64,000 bases of DNA, from the NCBI GenBank assembly GCA_964397855.1, contig CAYNKQ010000001.1, positions 62,001 through 126,000 on the forward strand, in the 5' to 3' direction. The DNA is from UBA7683 sp964397855. Its GTDB lineage: Bacteria; Patescibacteriota; Saccharimonadia; Saccharimonadales; UBA7683. The position numbers and the translations under genes were made by a program. This document shows positions 25,013 to 33,226 of the stretch, piece by piece. The notes beneath the pieces were generated by a model. That model was given only the letters and a program-made list of their open reading frames with translations, was not told the origin of the DNA and made no database searches. Each line of letters starts with the position of its first letter. The stretch's first letter is position 1.

Positions 25013-26016
25013 ATGTCGGTAGTATCGATATTTGCACCATTTTCAAAACCATTTACGAATGATCGGAACGCCTTAGGTGTGACCTCGTGGTTGTAGCCGC
25101 CGCCAAACAAGATTAGGGAGCGTATACTCATTTCACCTAACGATTGTCCGATCTGGCCATACTCTGCGTTATCCAGGTGTGTCAGTGGTGGTAGGTCGGG
25201 CCACTCGCGAGCATGCCCGTCAAAACCAGCCTCCACTATCAGGATATCTGTCCCGAAAGAGATAATCTTATCTTTTGCTCGCGCGAGTAATTGCATGTAG
25301 TCCTCATAAGAAACACCAATTGGAAACGGTAGATTTAAGATTGTGCCTTCTGCTGTACCGTTGCCCGTTTCGTGTGGGTAACCTGTGTGTGGCATTAATT
25401 CATCTGGATCAGCGTGAAGCGATACGTAGAGGATATCCGGGTCATCTTGTAAGATGTCTTGCGTGCCATCGCCGTGGTGTACGTCAATATCTAGAATGGC
25501 AACTCGTTTTCCCGCTTGTTTTAGAGCTTCCGCCGCAATAGCTGCGTTATTCAGGAAGCAAAAACCATGATAGAATTCTCTTCCAGCATGATGCCCTGGC
25601 GGGCGGGCAAGGGCAATGGTCAGTCTTTTGCCTTCGTCGTTCAGGAGGCCATCGGCTGCTGCTATAGATATCTCTGCAGAGTTAAATGCCTGTTCAAGCG
25701 TGCCTGGATAGATAGCCGATGCATTGGTTCCATTATCTATATCGTAGCGCGATTTGACCGGTTCGTCTTCAGACGACGCCAAGCCTGCTTTATAGATGGC
25801 TTCTATCATGTTGGCGGAATGCAATTTCTCAACAATTTTAATCGTTTCAGGGTGTATCTCTGGAATAATAATCCACTCAGTTGACCTAGGGTCAGACAGT
25901 AGCTCGGTAACGACGCCATATAGACGTTCCGGAACATCCCAGGGCTGGCCATCTTCGTCGATCCATCCTTTATGAGCCTTATGGTCAGGGTTATGGTATA
26001 TGTGACGATCTTTCAT
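24982..26016 (-). CDS. Histone-deacetylase-family amidohydrolase (AcuC/acetylpolyamine type)
   Basis: A 344-residue Zn2+ hydrolase. ARPPGHHAGREFYHGFCFLN carries the catalytic His pair, VAILDIDVHHGDGTQDI supplies the Asp and His zinc ligands, and VEAGFDGHAREWPDLPP the second Asp. LILFGGGYNHEV ends the fold. Such enzymes remove acetyl groups from amines such as acetylpolyamines or lysine. It converges on the PPTase gene with a 31-base overlap and may be part of the pathway: with GNATs and a Dab-making aminotransferase nearby, an acetyl-Dab or acetyl-peptide deprotection step is possible but unproven. TACAAT (complement of 26026-26031) lies 9 nt before the ATG. Confidence 0.88.
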   Translation of the reverse strand: MKDRHIYHNPDHKAHKGWIDEDGQPWDVPERLYGVVTELLSDPRSTEWIIIPEIHPETIKIVEKLHSANMIEAIYKAGLASSEDEPVKSRYDIDNGTNASAIYPGTLEQAFNSAEISIAAADGLLNDEGKRLTIALARPPGHHAGREFYHGFCFLNNAAIAAEALKQAGKRVAILDIDVHHGDGTQDILQDDPDILYVSLHADPDELMPHTGYPHETGNGTAEGTILNLPFPIGVSYEDYMQLLARAKDKIISFGTDILIVEAGFDGHAREWPDLPPLTHLDNAEYGQIGQSLGEMSIRSLILFGGGYNHEVTPKAFRSFVNGFENGANIDTTDIYTSDSILPE

Positions 26017-26187
26017 TGGTTATTTATTGTAACATAAAACAATAATAATTACAAATACGATCAATGCGCTCAATGGGTCTATTTAGGAAGATTTTACGTT
26101 TTCAAATTACGTGGCTACCGTGTCTCATCTGTGGCATTCTCATCTGTGAAAGAGTTTGTGACCTGTATGGGAGCCACGAGTTTATAA

Positions 26188-26208
26188 AATACCACATTAT
26201 GTGGTATT
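26188..26208. repeat. 21-bp perfect palindrome, copy A
   Basis: AATACCACAT, centre T, ATGTGGTATT. It is preceded by GGGAGCCACGAGTTTATAAA, which resembles the sequence before copy B at 26428. The inner bases differ from copy B on both arms in a compensating way. The surrounding interval 26017-26373 has no gene. Confidence 0.6.
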
Positions 26209-26373
26209 GCCAATAAAGGTCCAGCATCTTAAAGGTCTCGAACGACTCAAAGATGTCCATCTAATTCGCACCGAAGTATTCCAAGTTGAACAGGGCATTC
26301 CTCACGTGAAGATGGCTGAAGACTTATCCGCCTGAAAAATTCTGGAGCACACCCTTAGGGTTTCAATACCAAA

Positions 26374-26420
26374 TCTTACTTTATTACGGCCATAACTTTC
26401 CCCTGCCGTGGTGAACCATG
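26374..26420 (+). repeat. Interspersed element copy 5
   Basis: CTTACTTTATTACGGC, then CATAACTTTCCCCTGCCGTG and GTGAACCATGG. It aligns with the heads of copies 2 and 4 (TTATTACGG-TATAACTT-C-CTATCGTTGTGAGCCA) at moderate identity, 17 kb away from them. Confidence 0.45.
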
Positions 26421-26427
26421 GATTTAT

Positions 26428-26450
26428 AAATACCATATAATATGGTATTT
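26428..26450. promoter_or_regulatory. 23-bp perfect palindrome, copy B, over the promoter of the receiver-like gene
   Basis: AAATACCATAT, centre A, ATATGGTATTT. It contains TATAAT in the middle (26436-26441) and ends 7 bases before the ATG at 26458, so a dimeric protein bound here would block transcription. Related to the palindrome at 26188. It could be an operator or a hairpin. Confidence 0.5.
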
Positions 26451-26457
26451 ATATTTA

Positions 26458-26838
26458 ATGACAGAACTTAGACAGCTTAGAGCATTGGTGCTTGACGATG
26501 ATCTCGATAAGCATGAAAGGATAGAAGCTGCCTTTGCCGCAACCGGTAACCTAGTGGTTGCTAGAGCATTTAAAGTCTTTGACTTGCTAGATCTGCATGA
26601 TGCCGGTGAGTTAACTGCAGGTAATTTGGATGTAGCTTTTATTGATTCCCAGATTGGAGTTGGCACAGGCGGCGGCAAAGAAGCCATACGTTTTCTGCAC
26701 CAAATTGGTATAGCTCGCAGGAACACAAATCCCAGTGCTTCAAAAATAGTTACAGTGGGTATTAGTTCAAATCCTGAATGGGCACTCGAAGTTGGCGACT
26801 ATTCGGAGGCCCTAGGGCAGCCGCTAATAGTTGACTAG
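26458..26838 (+). CDS. Receiver-domain-like protein, stand-alone
   Basis: A 126-residue protein. ALVLDDDLDKHERIEAAF has the acidic cluster at the end of strand 1, and LDVAFIDSQIGVG places an Asp at the end of strand 3 where response regulators are phosphorylated. KIVTVGISSNPEW corresponds to strand 4 with the switch Ser region. The C-terminal Lys-containing loop is not clear and there is no output domain. It may be a stand-alone or degenerate receiver. A 23-bp palindrome lies directly upstream, pointing to local regulation. Confidence 0.55.
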   Translation: MTELRQLRALVLDDDLDKHERIEAAFAATGNLVVARAFKVFDLLDLHDAGELTAGNLDVAFIDSQIGVGTGGGKEAIRFLHQIGIARRNTNPSASKIVTVGISSNPEWALEVGDYSEALGQPLIVD

Positions 26839-27003
26839 AGAAGTAACCCTCTGCAGTTATTGAATATAGCTACTGAAGTAAGACGCTTGAGGCAAATTGC
26901 TTAATTCAAAAATTCGAAGTACGTCCAGTGGGCAGTCACGAGATACTGCGATGCTTTACTATAGTAAATATATGACGAGAATTCGGCATACAGTTATTTT
27001 CAC

Positions 27004-27276
27004 TTGGTACGAAACGACAGCCAAGTCACTGCCCGTAAATACAATTCTACTAACAATGCCTACTTTGATATTCCCAATGCCACGGTTATCGAAACAGCCT
27101 ACCAGAATCAGCATGCCCTCAAGCTCACCTACACTATTACTGACAACGGTATGCTTGATCTTAATCCAATTACTGGGAAGGTTACTGATCCGGTGGGATT
27201 GGCGGTAAGTCTGACTCTGTTTATTTCAGCGGGTAGCATGATAGCGTTTTGGGCGGCAAGTAGTCGTAAGTCCTAG
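27004..27276 (+). CDS. Small protein with C-terminal membrane segment, start uncertain
   Basis: The reading frame is clearly protein-like back to about 26971 (YDENSAYSYFHLVRNDSQV), but the only standard start in frame is a TTG at 27004, and an ATG at 26972 preceded by a -10-like sequence is in another frame. Either the gene uses an unusual start or the 5' end carries a frameshift. The body is soluble (YTITDNGMLDLNPITGKVTD) and ends with a transmembrane segment (LAVSLTLFISAGSMIAFWAA). Family unknown. Confidence 0.45.
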   Translation: MVRNDSQVTARKYNSTNNAYFDIPNATVIETAYQNQHALKLTYTITDNGMLDLNPITGKVTDPVGLAVSLTLFISAGSMIAFWAASSRKS

Positions 27277-27403
27277 CTGCTCTGCTTTCGAACTAGCTTG
27301 ATGTCAGAATATACTTGGGCGAGTTTCGCTACCTTAATTGAAGCAAGATGCTGCTTATGCTATGATACATTAGAAAAAGAATAGAGAACCAGGAGAAATA
27401 GAC

Positions 27404-27994
27404 ATGGATGGAGGGCCGTTTCGTACGCCACGACCAACCCAGGGAAGGGTCGTCAGTAGGCCGGTGACACAGCAAAAGCCGGAAGAAGCACGACCAGCAA
27501 GTGTAGAGCCAAAGGCTGTGCATCGGGCAGCCGCGCCGCATCACCGAACGCCAAAGGAGGCGAGCGCGCCAAAGCGACGATTTGTGTGGCCAGTAGTGGC
27601 GGCTGTTGCGGTTGTAGTGGTAGTTGTTTCGAGTCTATTTATATGGTCAAAGCTAAAAACTCCCGCTCTTGCGGTCGATAGTAGTAAGTATCAGGCAGTC
27701 TTCTTCACAAACGGACAGGTCTACTTCGGTAAACTCCAGCCGTTCAGCAGTGAGAGCTTGAAATTAAAAGATGTTTACTATTTGCAGACGCAGACTGGTA
27801 CAGATACTGATTCCGAAAAATTGCAGGAAGCAGCCACTGACCAGAATAACGTTCAGCTAATAAAGCTTGGTGATGAAATTCATGGCCCACAGGACGAAAT
27901 GGTTATTTCTAAAAGCCAAGTGCTTTTTTATGAGAACCTTAAGTCTGAGGGTAAAGTTGCGCAGTCTATAGAGCAGTTTAAGAAATCAAAATAG
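27404..27994 (+). CDS. Single-pass membrane protein of a Patescibacteria-type family
   Basis: A 196-residue protein. A basic, Pro-rich cytoplasmic N-terminus (1-60) is followed by one long transmembrane segment (VWPVVAAVAVVVVVVSSLFI) and an outside domain with YQAVFFTNGQVYFGKLQPF, an arrangement I associate with many CPR genomes; no function is known. AGGAGAAATAGAC before the ATG gives a normal start, with a TATGAT-type -10 near 27362. Confidence 0.7.
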   Translation: MDGGPFRTPRPTQGRVVSRPVTQQKPEEARPASVEPKAVHRAAAPHHRTPKEASAPKRRFVWPVVAAVAVVVVVVSSLFIWSKLKTPALAVDSSKYQAVFFTNGQVYFGKLQPFSSESLKLKDVYYLQTQTGTDTDSEKLQEAATDQNNVQLIKLGDEIHGPQDEMVISKSQVLFYENLKSEGKVAQSIEQFKKSK

Positions 27995-28041
27995 TATTAG
28001 GCCATCTGCTGCGGACTACAGAGGTCCTGCTAGTTTTTGAT

Positions 28042-28755
28042 TTAGTTTAAAGACTTGGCATATTTTGCCCAGCTAATATCATTAATCTTCTCCTGGGACT
28101 TAATGAGTATCAAGAGATTATTTTTTGTTAGTATTGCAGACTGAGGGCCTTTGGCGGAAGTACCAACATATACCTTGGTGCCGTCGGCGTCGATTCTTGA
28201 AGTAGCGTTAAATTTTTTGGCAAGTTCCGCAATTTGTTCTTCCGCATTACCCTTAAGTGACTTTGGTATTGGTTGCTGGCTGACACTAACGGTTACGTCA
28301 TCAATTTTATCAATATAGGCAAATACAGGATCACCTTCTGGGGGGCTGACGCGTTTCCAGTCACCAAGTTCGTCTATCGATTTTCCTTCAGGTAAGACGG
28401 TTTGGTATTCCGGGTTACCAACCGGCCTGTTGGATGCAGTAGCACTTGCCGAGTTTTTTTCAGTATTATACTTGTGGGTCAGTGAGGTAGTTCCGGCTAC
28501 GATAACTATCAGTACGGTTATAATCCCAATGATGACTTTCTTGCCTACTAGGAATCGCCTAGTGCGTGTGAATCTGGCGTTGTCTTGCGTGGCCGCTCCA
28601 TTGGTTGTGTCCGTGTTGTTCAATGACGGGCGAGCAAGCTGAGCTCTGTTAGGCTCCGAAGCTACTGGGATATGTCGGGGCGCAGAGTCACTGCGCAGCG
28701 TTACATCGAGCGCCAGTCTTTGCTTACCTTGTCTTGTTATTCGTTTGAATTCCAC
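28042..28755 (-). CDS. Single-pass membrane protein, unknown
   Basis: A 237-residue protein starting at GTG 28755. Residues 1-72 are cytoplasmic and rich in Arg/Asn/Thr, a transmembrane segment follows (KVIIGIITVLIVIVAGTTSL), and about 145 residues lie outside (GDWKRVSPPEGDPVFAYIDK). Topology matches the protein encoded at 27404 on the other strand; the two converge and may be functionally linked surface-anchored proteins. Confidence 0.6.
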   Translation of the reverse strand: MEFKRITRQGKQRLALDVTLRSDSAPRHIPVASEPNRAQLARPSLNNTDTTNGAATQDNARFTRTRRFLVGKKVIIGIITVLIVIVAGTTSLTHKYNTEKNSASATASNRPVGNPEYQTVLPEGKSIDELGDWKRVSPPEGDPVFAYIDKIDDVTVSVSQQPIPKSLKGNAEEQIAELAKKFNATSRIDADGTKVYVGTSAKGPQSAILTKNNLLILIKSQEKINDISWAKYAKSLN

Positions 28756-28796
28756 TTTTTAACCCCGTTGGTTCGAATAATACAGTGTATTGATGA

Positions 28797-28979
28797 TCAT
28801 CTAGGGGCACCTATAAGCGTGATTTTTTCTATCAGTTGATGAGTGGTAAAAGAGATGTTGGGCGTAGGCTGCACCTGTTCGTCATCTGATAGCACTGAAA
28901 CTTTCTGCGACTGTTTCTCGGACTTTATCAACACAACCCCCACTGTTTGATTCACGGCTTTTCGCTCGACACCTAGCAC
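28797..28979 (-). CDS. Doubtful 60-residue protein
   Basis: A GTG-initiated frame with a plausible hydrophilic composition (VGVVLIKSEKQSQKVSVLS). A TATAGT lies only 3 nt before the GTG, inside the arm of an inverted repeat. No family recognised; it may be chance. Confidence 0.25.
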   Translation of the reverse strand: MLGVERKAVNQTVGVVLIKSEKQSQKVSVLSDDEQVQPTPNISFTTHQLIEKITLIGAPR

Positions 28980-28985
28980 ATAACT

Positions 28986-29013
28986 ATACCTGTTATTTTA
29001 GCATAACAGGTAT
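28986..29013. terminator. Perfect 11-bp inverted repeat after the fibre-like gene
   Basis: ATACCTGTTAT, loop TTTAGC, ATAACAGGTAT. It lies just beyond the stop of the large gene ending at 29030. There is no long T-run, so it could stop transcription weakly, stabilise the 3' end, or act as an operator. Confidence 0.45.
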
Positions 29014-29029
29014 GTGGAGCCAATAACGA

Positions 29030-32000
29030 CTAGTGGTTACTAAAGGTGAATCCGAGGTTGCTTATATATGCATTGGCGCTGTTGGCGGCATTAAGGTCTA
29101 TTCTAAAGACAATACTGTCACCCGCTGTGAAGTTACATGCGGCTGGATCCATTCCGTCGGCTGCGATTCCCTTTTGCCAGGTAGATTGAGGTCCGGTTGA
29201 TACTAGCTTAGTTGTACCGCAGGGAGTTAATCCGGTGCCGTCTCTGTTTCGATACACATTGTAAGTGATACTAGAATCTGCGCTATCGGTTCGTCCCATC
29301 AGAGAGGTCGATCCAGAAACGAACTCTTTGAACGAGGCTGGTAATTGATAGGTAACAAAAATGCTACGGACTTGGTTAGTTACTTCCGGTGAAGCCCACT
29401 TGTAGAAGTTATATGTTTCGTTGGTGCTACAAATTGTTGGTTGTGAGGAGCTTCCGTCATTTATGTTAAGCGTGTCAGAGCATAGATCCGAAGACATGGT
29501 ACCGACTCCATTACCATGAGTGACTGCATTTGTATATTCTGGACTGAGGGTTATGAAGTTGTCGGGGCTGGCTCCACAGGAACCCCAGCCGTTGGCTTCG
29601 TAGCACTGTACCTTGCCGAGAGTTGTGTCGTAGTACATGCTACCAAGAAGTGCGGAATGATCTGTCGCGATTGGTGCTAGGGCGCTTTTATCAATAGTGA
29701 ATAGAGTTGTTGAACCGTTGGCTTCGTTGCCAATTTTAACGTTTGGAGCAAGATTTGGTGCAAGTGTAAAAGAGAAGGTATCAACAAAGTAGGTTCGCGC
29801 GTCTGCGGCTGTAGTTGGCTGTATAAAGTATACATACGGATCAACCACAGTGGTCGCCGGAGTATCAATGTAACAGGTGATCTGTGTCCATCCGCCATTT
29901 AAAATTGCTCGACTATTGTAGTCGACGCAATCAGCAAATGTAGAACCATCGTCTGGTGAATAACGTATTTTGAAGTCTGTAAATTCACTACCGCTCTCAA
30001 GTTTTGCGTACACTGATACGCGGTAGCGGGTGCTTGTTTGGGGGTTGATAGAGAGTTTATTACGCACACCACTATCTGCACTTGTGCCAGCGGCAACTTG
30101 TGCGCTACTGGAACCTTCTTGTCCGTCCGAAGTGCTTCGTGTAACAGATGAGTCGCCAGCTTCTGTCCAGTTTGTGGTGAAGTTTCCGCTATCGTTTACG
30201 TTACCGTCGGCGGCATGTTCAGTGCCGTCGGTCACGTTACTGTTAACAGAGAAGAGTGTATTATTTGTAGCGCTCTGAACATCAAGCAAGATGCCATTAA
30301 CAGGGTTCATGGTGCTATCGCGTATGGTGAGGCCGCCAGTGTTTGAGTTATTGTTTAGTAGGATTTCGGTGCCACCGGCACTTTGAGGAGTGTTGTTGTA
30401 GGCATCTTGGAGTGTTGTTGAGCTAGAGGCCCCGGCTACCAACCAGTTTGAACCGTTCCATATCATGGTTGTGGCAGTATTTTGGCGCATGGTAACTTCA
30501 TTGCCTTGACCACCGTCATTTGCAGATAAAGTGAAATCTTGTGAGTTTCCGGCCGCCATAATGTAGATAATTCGGCCAGCGGTACTAATTGTGGGGTCGG
30601 GTAGTGTTGCGGTTTGTCCAGTACTGCTAAATCCTATGATTACTGCAGCTGAATTATCGATACTGGCCTTGGTGATAGTGCAGCTACTGGCCACAAGCGC
30701 GCCGGCTGTATAGCAGTTGGCGTCGTTGTTGGTAGTAGAGAAAGTTGGTGTCGTTAAAATCACCAAGCCACTTGCTCCAGTTCCACTTCCAGCTCCACCG
30801 CTCAGAGTCACATTCCCTCCGTTAGTGTTCCCAGTTGTCGCATTCCCACCTTGTACCGTTAGCGAGCCGCCAGAAACCGCACTGGCAGAGCTATCTGTTC
30901 CCTGGATCGTAAAGTCATTTGGCGCCGCAGAGGTTACACCGTTACCAAAGTAGACGACGTTTGTGGTATCTGAGAAAGTGGCCCGAGTCGTGCCATTTGT
31001 CATAACGGTTACGCTATTTTTTGCTTGAATGTTTGTTGTACCACCAGCCGCTGATCCGCCTGATCCAACTGTAACGTTTGAGATGCTACCACTTGTGTTG
31101 TTGGCGCCGATACTAATTGTTTGATTAACTGCCAACGAATTGCTCCCAATGCTTATAGAGCTCGCATTTGTCGACCCTATCGAGATTGTACCGTTGCTGC
31201 CGCTGCCAGTTCTGGCGCCTGCGTCAATACTGATATTGCCGCCATCTCCGTTAGTACCACCAGCCGCGCCACCTTGAATTGTAAGATCACCTCCAGCCGA
31301 TCCCGCTCCCGCTCCACCTCCACCTCCAGATATTGCGAGTTGTCGGCCGTCAGTGTTTTCTGCTGAAGTCGAGATTGTTATCGATTTGTTGGCGTTGCTT
31401 CCGAGCGTGAGATCTCCAGTATTTGCAACCGTAAAGACATCGGTTGCAGTGTTCTGAAGTTGTATCAGATTGCCACTACCGGTTTTGTTGATGAAGATAC
31501 TGTTTGTGTTGGTGCTCGCATCGATCTGAACACCTTGCCCGAACTGAATAAAGTCGTTCGCAGTCTTGCCCCCAACAGCACCGGCGTTGAGTGCGTATGG
31601 TGAGGCAGTTATTTGCTTCATCGGTAGCATTTCACCGTCACCACCGCAGGGCGCGGTACCAAATGATGTACAGGCATTTGCGGATCCAGCAATGTTCATC
31701 GAAAGCCACAGGGTGTCCTGGTCCCAGTCGACACTTGAGCCGAATTGATTGATGCTCCCCAGACTGACGGAAAAGTAGCCGTTTTTCACCAAAACACCAT
31801 TGTCCGCATTGTTGTTGATGTATGATTCTGTCCAGACGAGTGATCCACCAGGGTTGTTGACCGCTGTGCCCGCACCGTCTTGGTAGATCTTAAACTGAAT
31901 GTTGTAGCTGCCGTCAGGAACCACGGCTCCACCGGGTGTTAACAGTCGACCCTGAAAGCTGACAGTTTTGTTGGTGCTGGGGACCGCATAAGAGGAGCCA

Positions 32001-32107
32001 GTAAATAATAACGTTGTAATTAACGCAATAAGTAACATAAGTGGTACTGCAAGTTGCAGTACATAACGTCGATTAAAAATAGCGGGGAGGCGACACCACA
32101 CGGTCAT
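29030..32107 (-). CDS. Large secreted fibre-like surface protein, 1025 residues
   Basis: A signal or anchor segment (LAVPLMLLIALITTLLFTGSS) is followed by a domain beginning TVSFQGRLLTPGGAVVPDGS with YNIQFKIYQDG and NGYFSVSLGS, a pattern common at the start of bacterial fibre/tail-like proteins. Residues about 250-470 are Gly/Ser/Thr/Asn-rich repeats (ISGGGGGAGAGSAGGDL, GGNVTLSGGAGSGTGASG) likely to form a beta-solenoid. Residues ~630-790 look like a carbohydrate-binding jelly-roll (NFTTNWTEAGDS...RYRVSVYAKL). It probably projects from the cell and may serve host-cell adhesion. It lies next to the F1-like operon, divergent from it, with 237 bases between. Confidence 0.75.
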   Translation of the reverse strand: MTVWCRLPAIFNRRYVLQLAVPLMLLIALITTLLFTGSSYAVPSTNKTVSFQGRLLTPGGAVVPDGSYNIQFKIYQDGAGTAVNNPGGSLVWTESYINNNADNGVLVKNGYFSVSLGSINQFGSSVDWDQDTLWLSMNIAGSANACTSFGTAPCGGDGEMLPMKQITASPYALNAGAVGGKTANDFIQFGQGVQIDASTNTNSIFINKTGSGNLIQLQNTATDVFTVANTGDLTLGSNANKSITISTSAENTDGRQLAISGGGGGAGAGSAGGDLTIQGGAAGGTNGDGGNISIDAGARTGSGSNGTISIGSTNASSISIGSNSLAVNQTISIGANNTSGSISNVTVGSGGSAAGGTTNIQAKNSVTVMTNGTTRATFSDTTNVVYFGNGVTSAAPNDFTIQGTDSSASAVSGGSLTVQGGNATTGNTNGGNVTLSGGAGSGTGASGLVILTTPTFSTTNNDANCYTAGALVASSCTITKASIDNSAAVIIGFSSTGQTATLPDPTISTAGRIIYIMAAGNSQDFTLSANDGGQGNEVTMRQNTATTMIWNGSNWLVAGASSSTTLQDAYNNTPQSAGGTEILLNNNSNTGGLTIRDSTMNPVNGILLDVQSATNNTLFSVNSNVTDGTEHAADGNVNDSGNFTTNWTEAGDSSVTRSTSDGQEGSSSAQVAAGTSADSGVRNKLSINPQTSTRYRVSVYAKLESGSEFTDFKIRYSPDDGSTFADCVDYNSRAILNGGWTQITCYIDTPATTVVDPYVYFIQPTTAADARTYFVDTFSFTLAPNLAPNVKIGNEANGSTTLFTIDKSALAPIATDHSALLGSMYYDTTLGKVQCYEANGWGSCGASPDNFITLSPEYTNAVTHGNGVGTMSSDLCSDTLNINDGSSSQPTICSTNETYNFYKWASPEVTNQVRSIFVTYQLPASFKEFVSGSTSLMGRTDSADSSITYNVYRNRDGTGLTPCGTTKLVSTGPQSTWQKGIAADGMDPAACNFTAGDSIVFRIDLNAANSANAYISNLGFTFSNH

Positions 32108-32313
32108 TTGAATTGTCTTTACACCTGTTTGGTGAGTAAAATTTTTGTTTCACTTCAGACGTGTGGTGGCCCATCAAAGCTTGTGCTTATTCTACCACAC
32201 CCGTATCTGTACTGACAATAATTTTCGAGGCCCCAAACCAGTGTTGATTTTCAGCCATATTTCGGTGCTATAAAGTCGTTCTCATACCAGCCGCCAACCC
32301 GTAGTTGTTATGC

Positions 32314-32336
32314 TATAATAAGTCAAAACCTATGAT
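32314..32336 (+). promoter_or_regulatory. Promoter elements upstream of the F1-like operon
   Basis: TATAAT begins at 32314 and a second -10-like TATGAT lies at 32331-32336, 8 nt before the ATG at 32345. No Shine-Dalgarno sequence is seen, so the second element would give a near-leaderless mRNA. Confidence 0.4.
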
Positions 32337-32344
32337 AGTAGTGC

Positions 32345-33205
32345 ATGGAGTATAAACAAACAGTGAAATTACCGCGAATCATCTTTAGTTTGGTCGTTAC
32401 TGTGGGTATAACCCTCGCTGCTGTTCTACCAGTTGCGGCGGCTACATACGGAGGTGGAAATGCACAGGGCTACGCGGCAGATACGCCACTTGATAACGGT
32501 ACAATCGTCCAGCTTACAGGCAAAAATGCCAACCGTGTAAAAATCGCAAAGCAATCAGAGCTTCAAAATATGTTTGGCGTAACGGTTGATCGAGCACAGT
32601 TACCCGTGATGCTGTCGAATGAAGCACTCGAAAACGAAGTATTTGTTGCAGTTTCAGGTACGTATAACGTATTAGTGAGCACTCAGAGTGGTCCAATTGT
32701 TACGGGCGACTATATAACCCTTTCAGCTGTGAGCGGTGTCGGCATGAAAGCCGGTACTGAAGAAAAAACCGTATTTGGTCGAGCCAACGGATCATTTGAT
32801 GAAAAAGGTGTAACGCTTGGTAGTACAACACTCAAAGACGATCAAGGCAAAGAAAGCAAAACGGTTAAACTCGGATTAGTACCAGTAACAATCGATATTA
32901 AGCGCAACCCCAACACCAAAAGCACCAAGACCAAGGTACCCGAAGCGCTTCAGAGGTTGGGCCAGGCAATCGCCGAAAAAGAGGTGAGTGCGATTCGTAT
33001 TTATTTGAGCATGGGAATTACGGCCGTAAGTATTTTGGCTGCAATTGCTATCTTATATTCCGGCGTGCGCAACGGTGTGATCTCGATAGGTCGTAATCCT
33101 ATGTCTAAAAAGTCAATATTTAGAGCATTACTTGAGATTATATTGACTAGTATATTAATTTTAATAATTGGCTTATTTGCGGTATATTTACTACTGAAGC
33201 TATGA
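32345..33205 (+). CDS. c-subunit-like membrane protein with large extracytoplasmic N-terminal domain
   Basis: A 286-residue protein, about 3.5 times the usual c length. Signal peptide 1-33 (LVVTVGITLAAVLPVAAATY); outside beta-domain ~34-205 with GDYITLSAVSGVGMKAG, a segment I associate with fibre/surface proteins; then a two-helix hairpin ~215-286: ITAVSILAAIAILYSGVRNG, polar loop SIGRNPMSKKS, then LLEIILTSILILIIGLF. The GRNP loop matches the ARQP/SRNP loop of F-type c subunits that touches gamma/epsilon, and position and topology (both ends outside) agree. The carboxylate 18 residues after the loop Pro, which carries the ion, is Ile here; the only acidic residue is 6 positions earlier (E in ALLEII). 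It is in the place of atpE in the operon. Ion translocation is doubtful. Confidence 0.6.
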   Translation: MEYKQTVKLPRIIFSLVVTVGITLAAVLPVAAATYGGGNAQGYAADTPLDNGTIVQLTGKNANRVKIAKQSELQNMFGVTVDRAQLPVMLSNEALENEVFVAVSGTYNVLVSTQSGPIVTGDYITLSAVSGVGMKAGTEEKTVFGRANGSFDEKGVTLGSTTLKDDQGKESKTVKLGLVPVTIDIKRNPNTKSTKTKVPEALQRLGQAIAEKEVSAIRIYLSMGITAVSILAAIAILYSGVRNGVISIGRNPMSKKSIFRALLEIILTSILILIIGLFAVYLLLKL

Positions 33206-33226
33206 TACGCAGATAGGGTGGGCAAC

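Noticed and set aside
28986..29013. Insertion-sequence terminal repeat
   Set aside because: The 11-bp inverted repeat has a 6-nt loop and no transposase; it is a local hairpin.
30030..31748. Several open frames on the plus strand inside the fibre-like gene
   Set aside because: They are reverse-strand shadows of a low-complexity Gly/Ser/Thr-rich gene, with no start signals.
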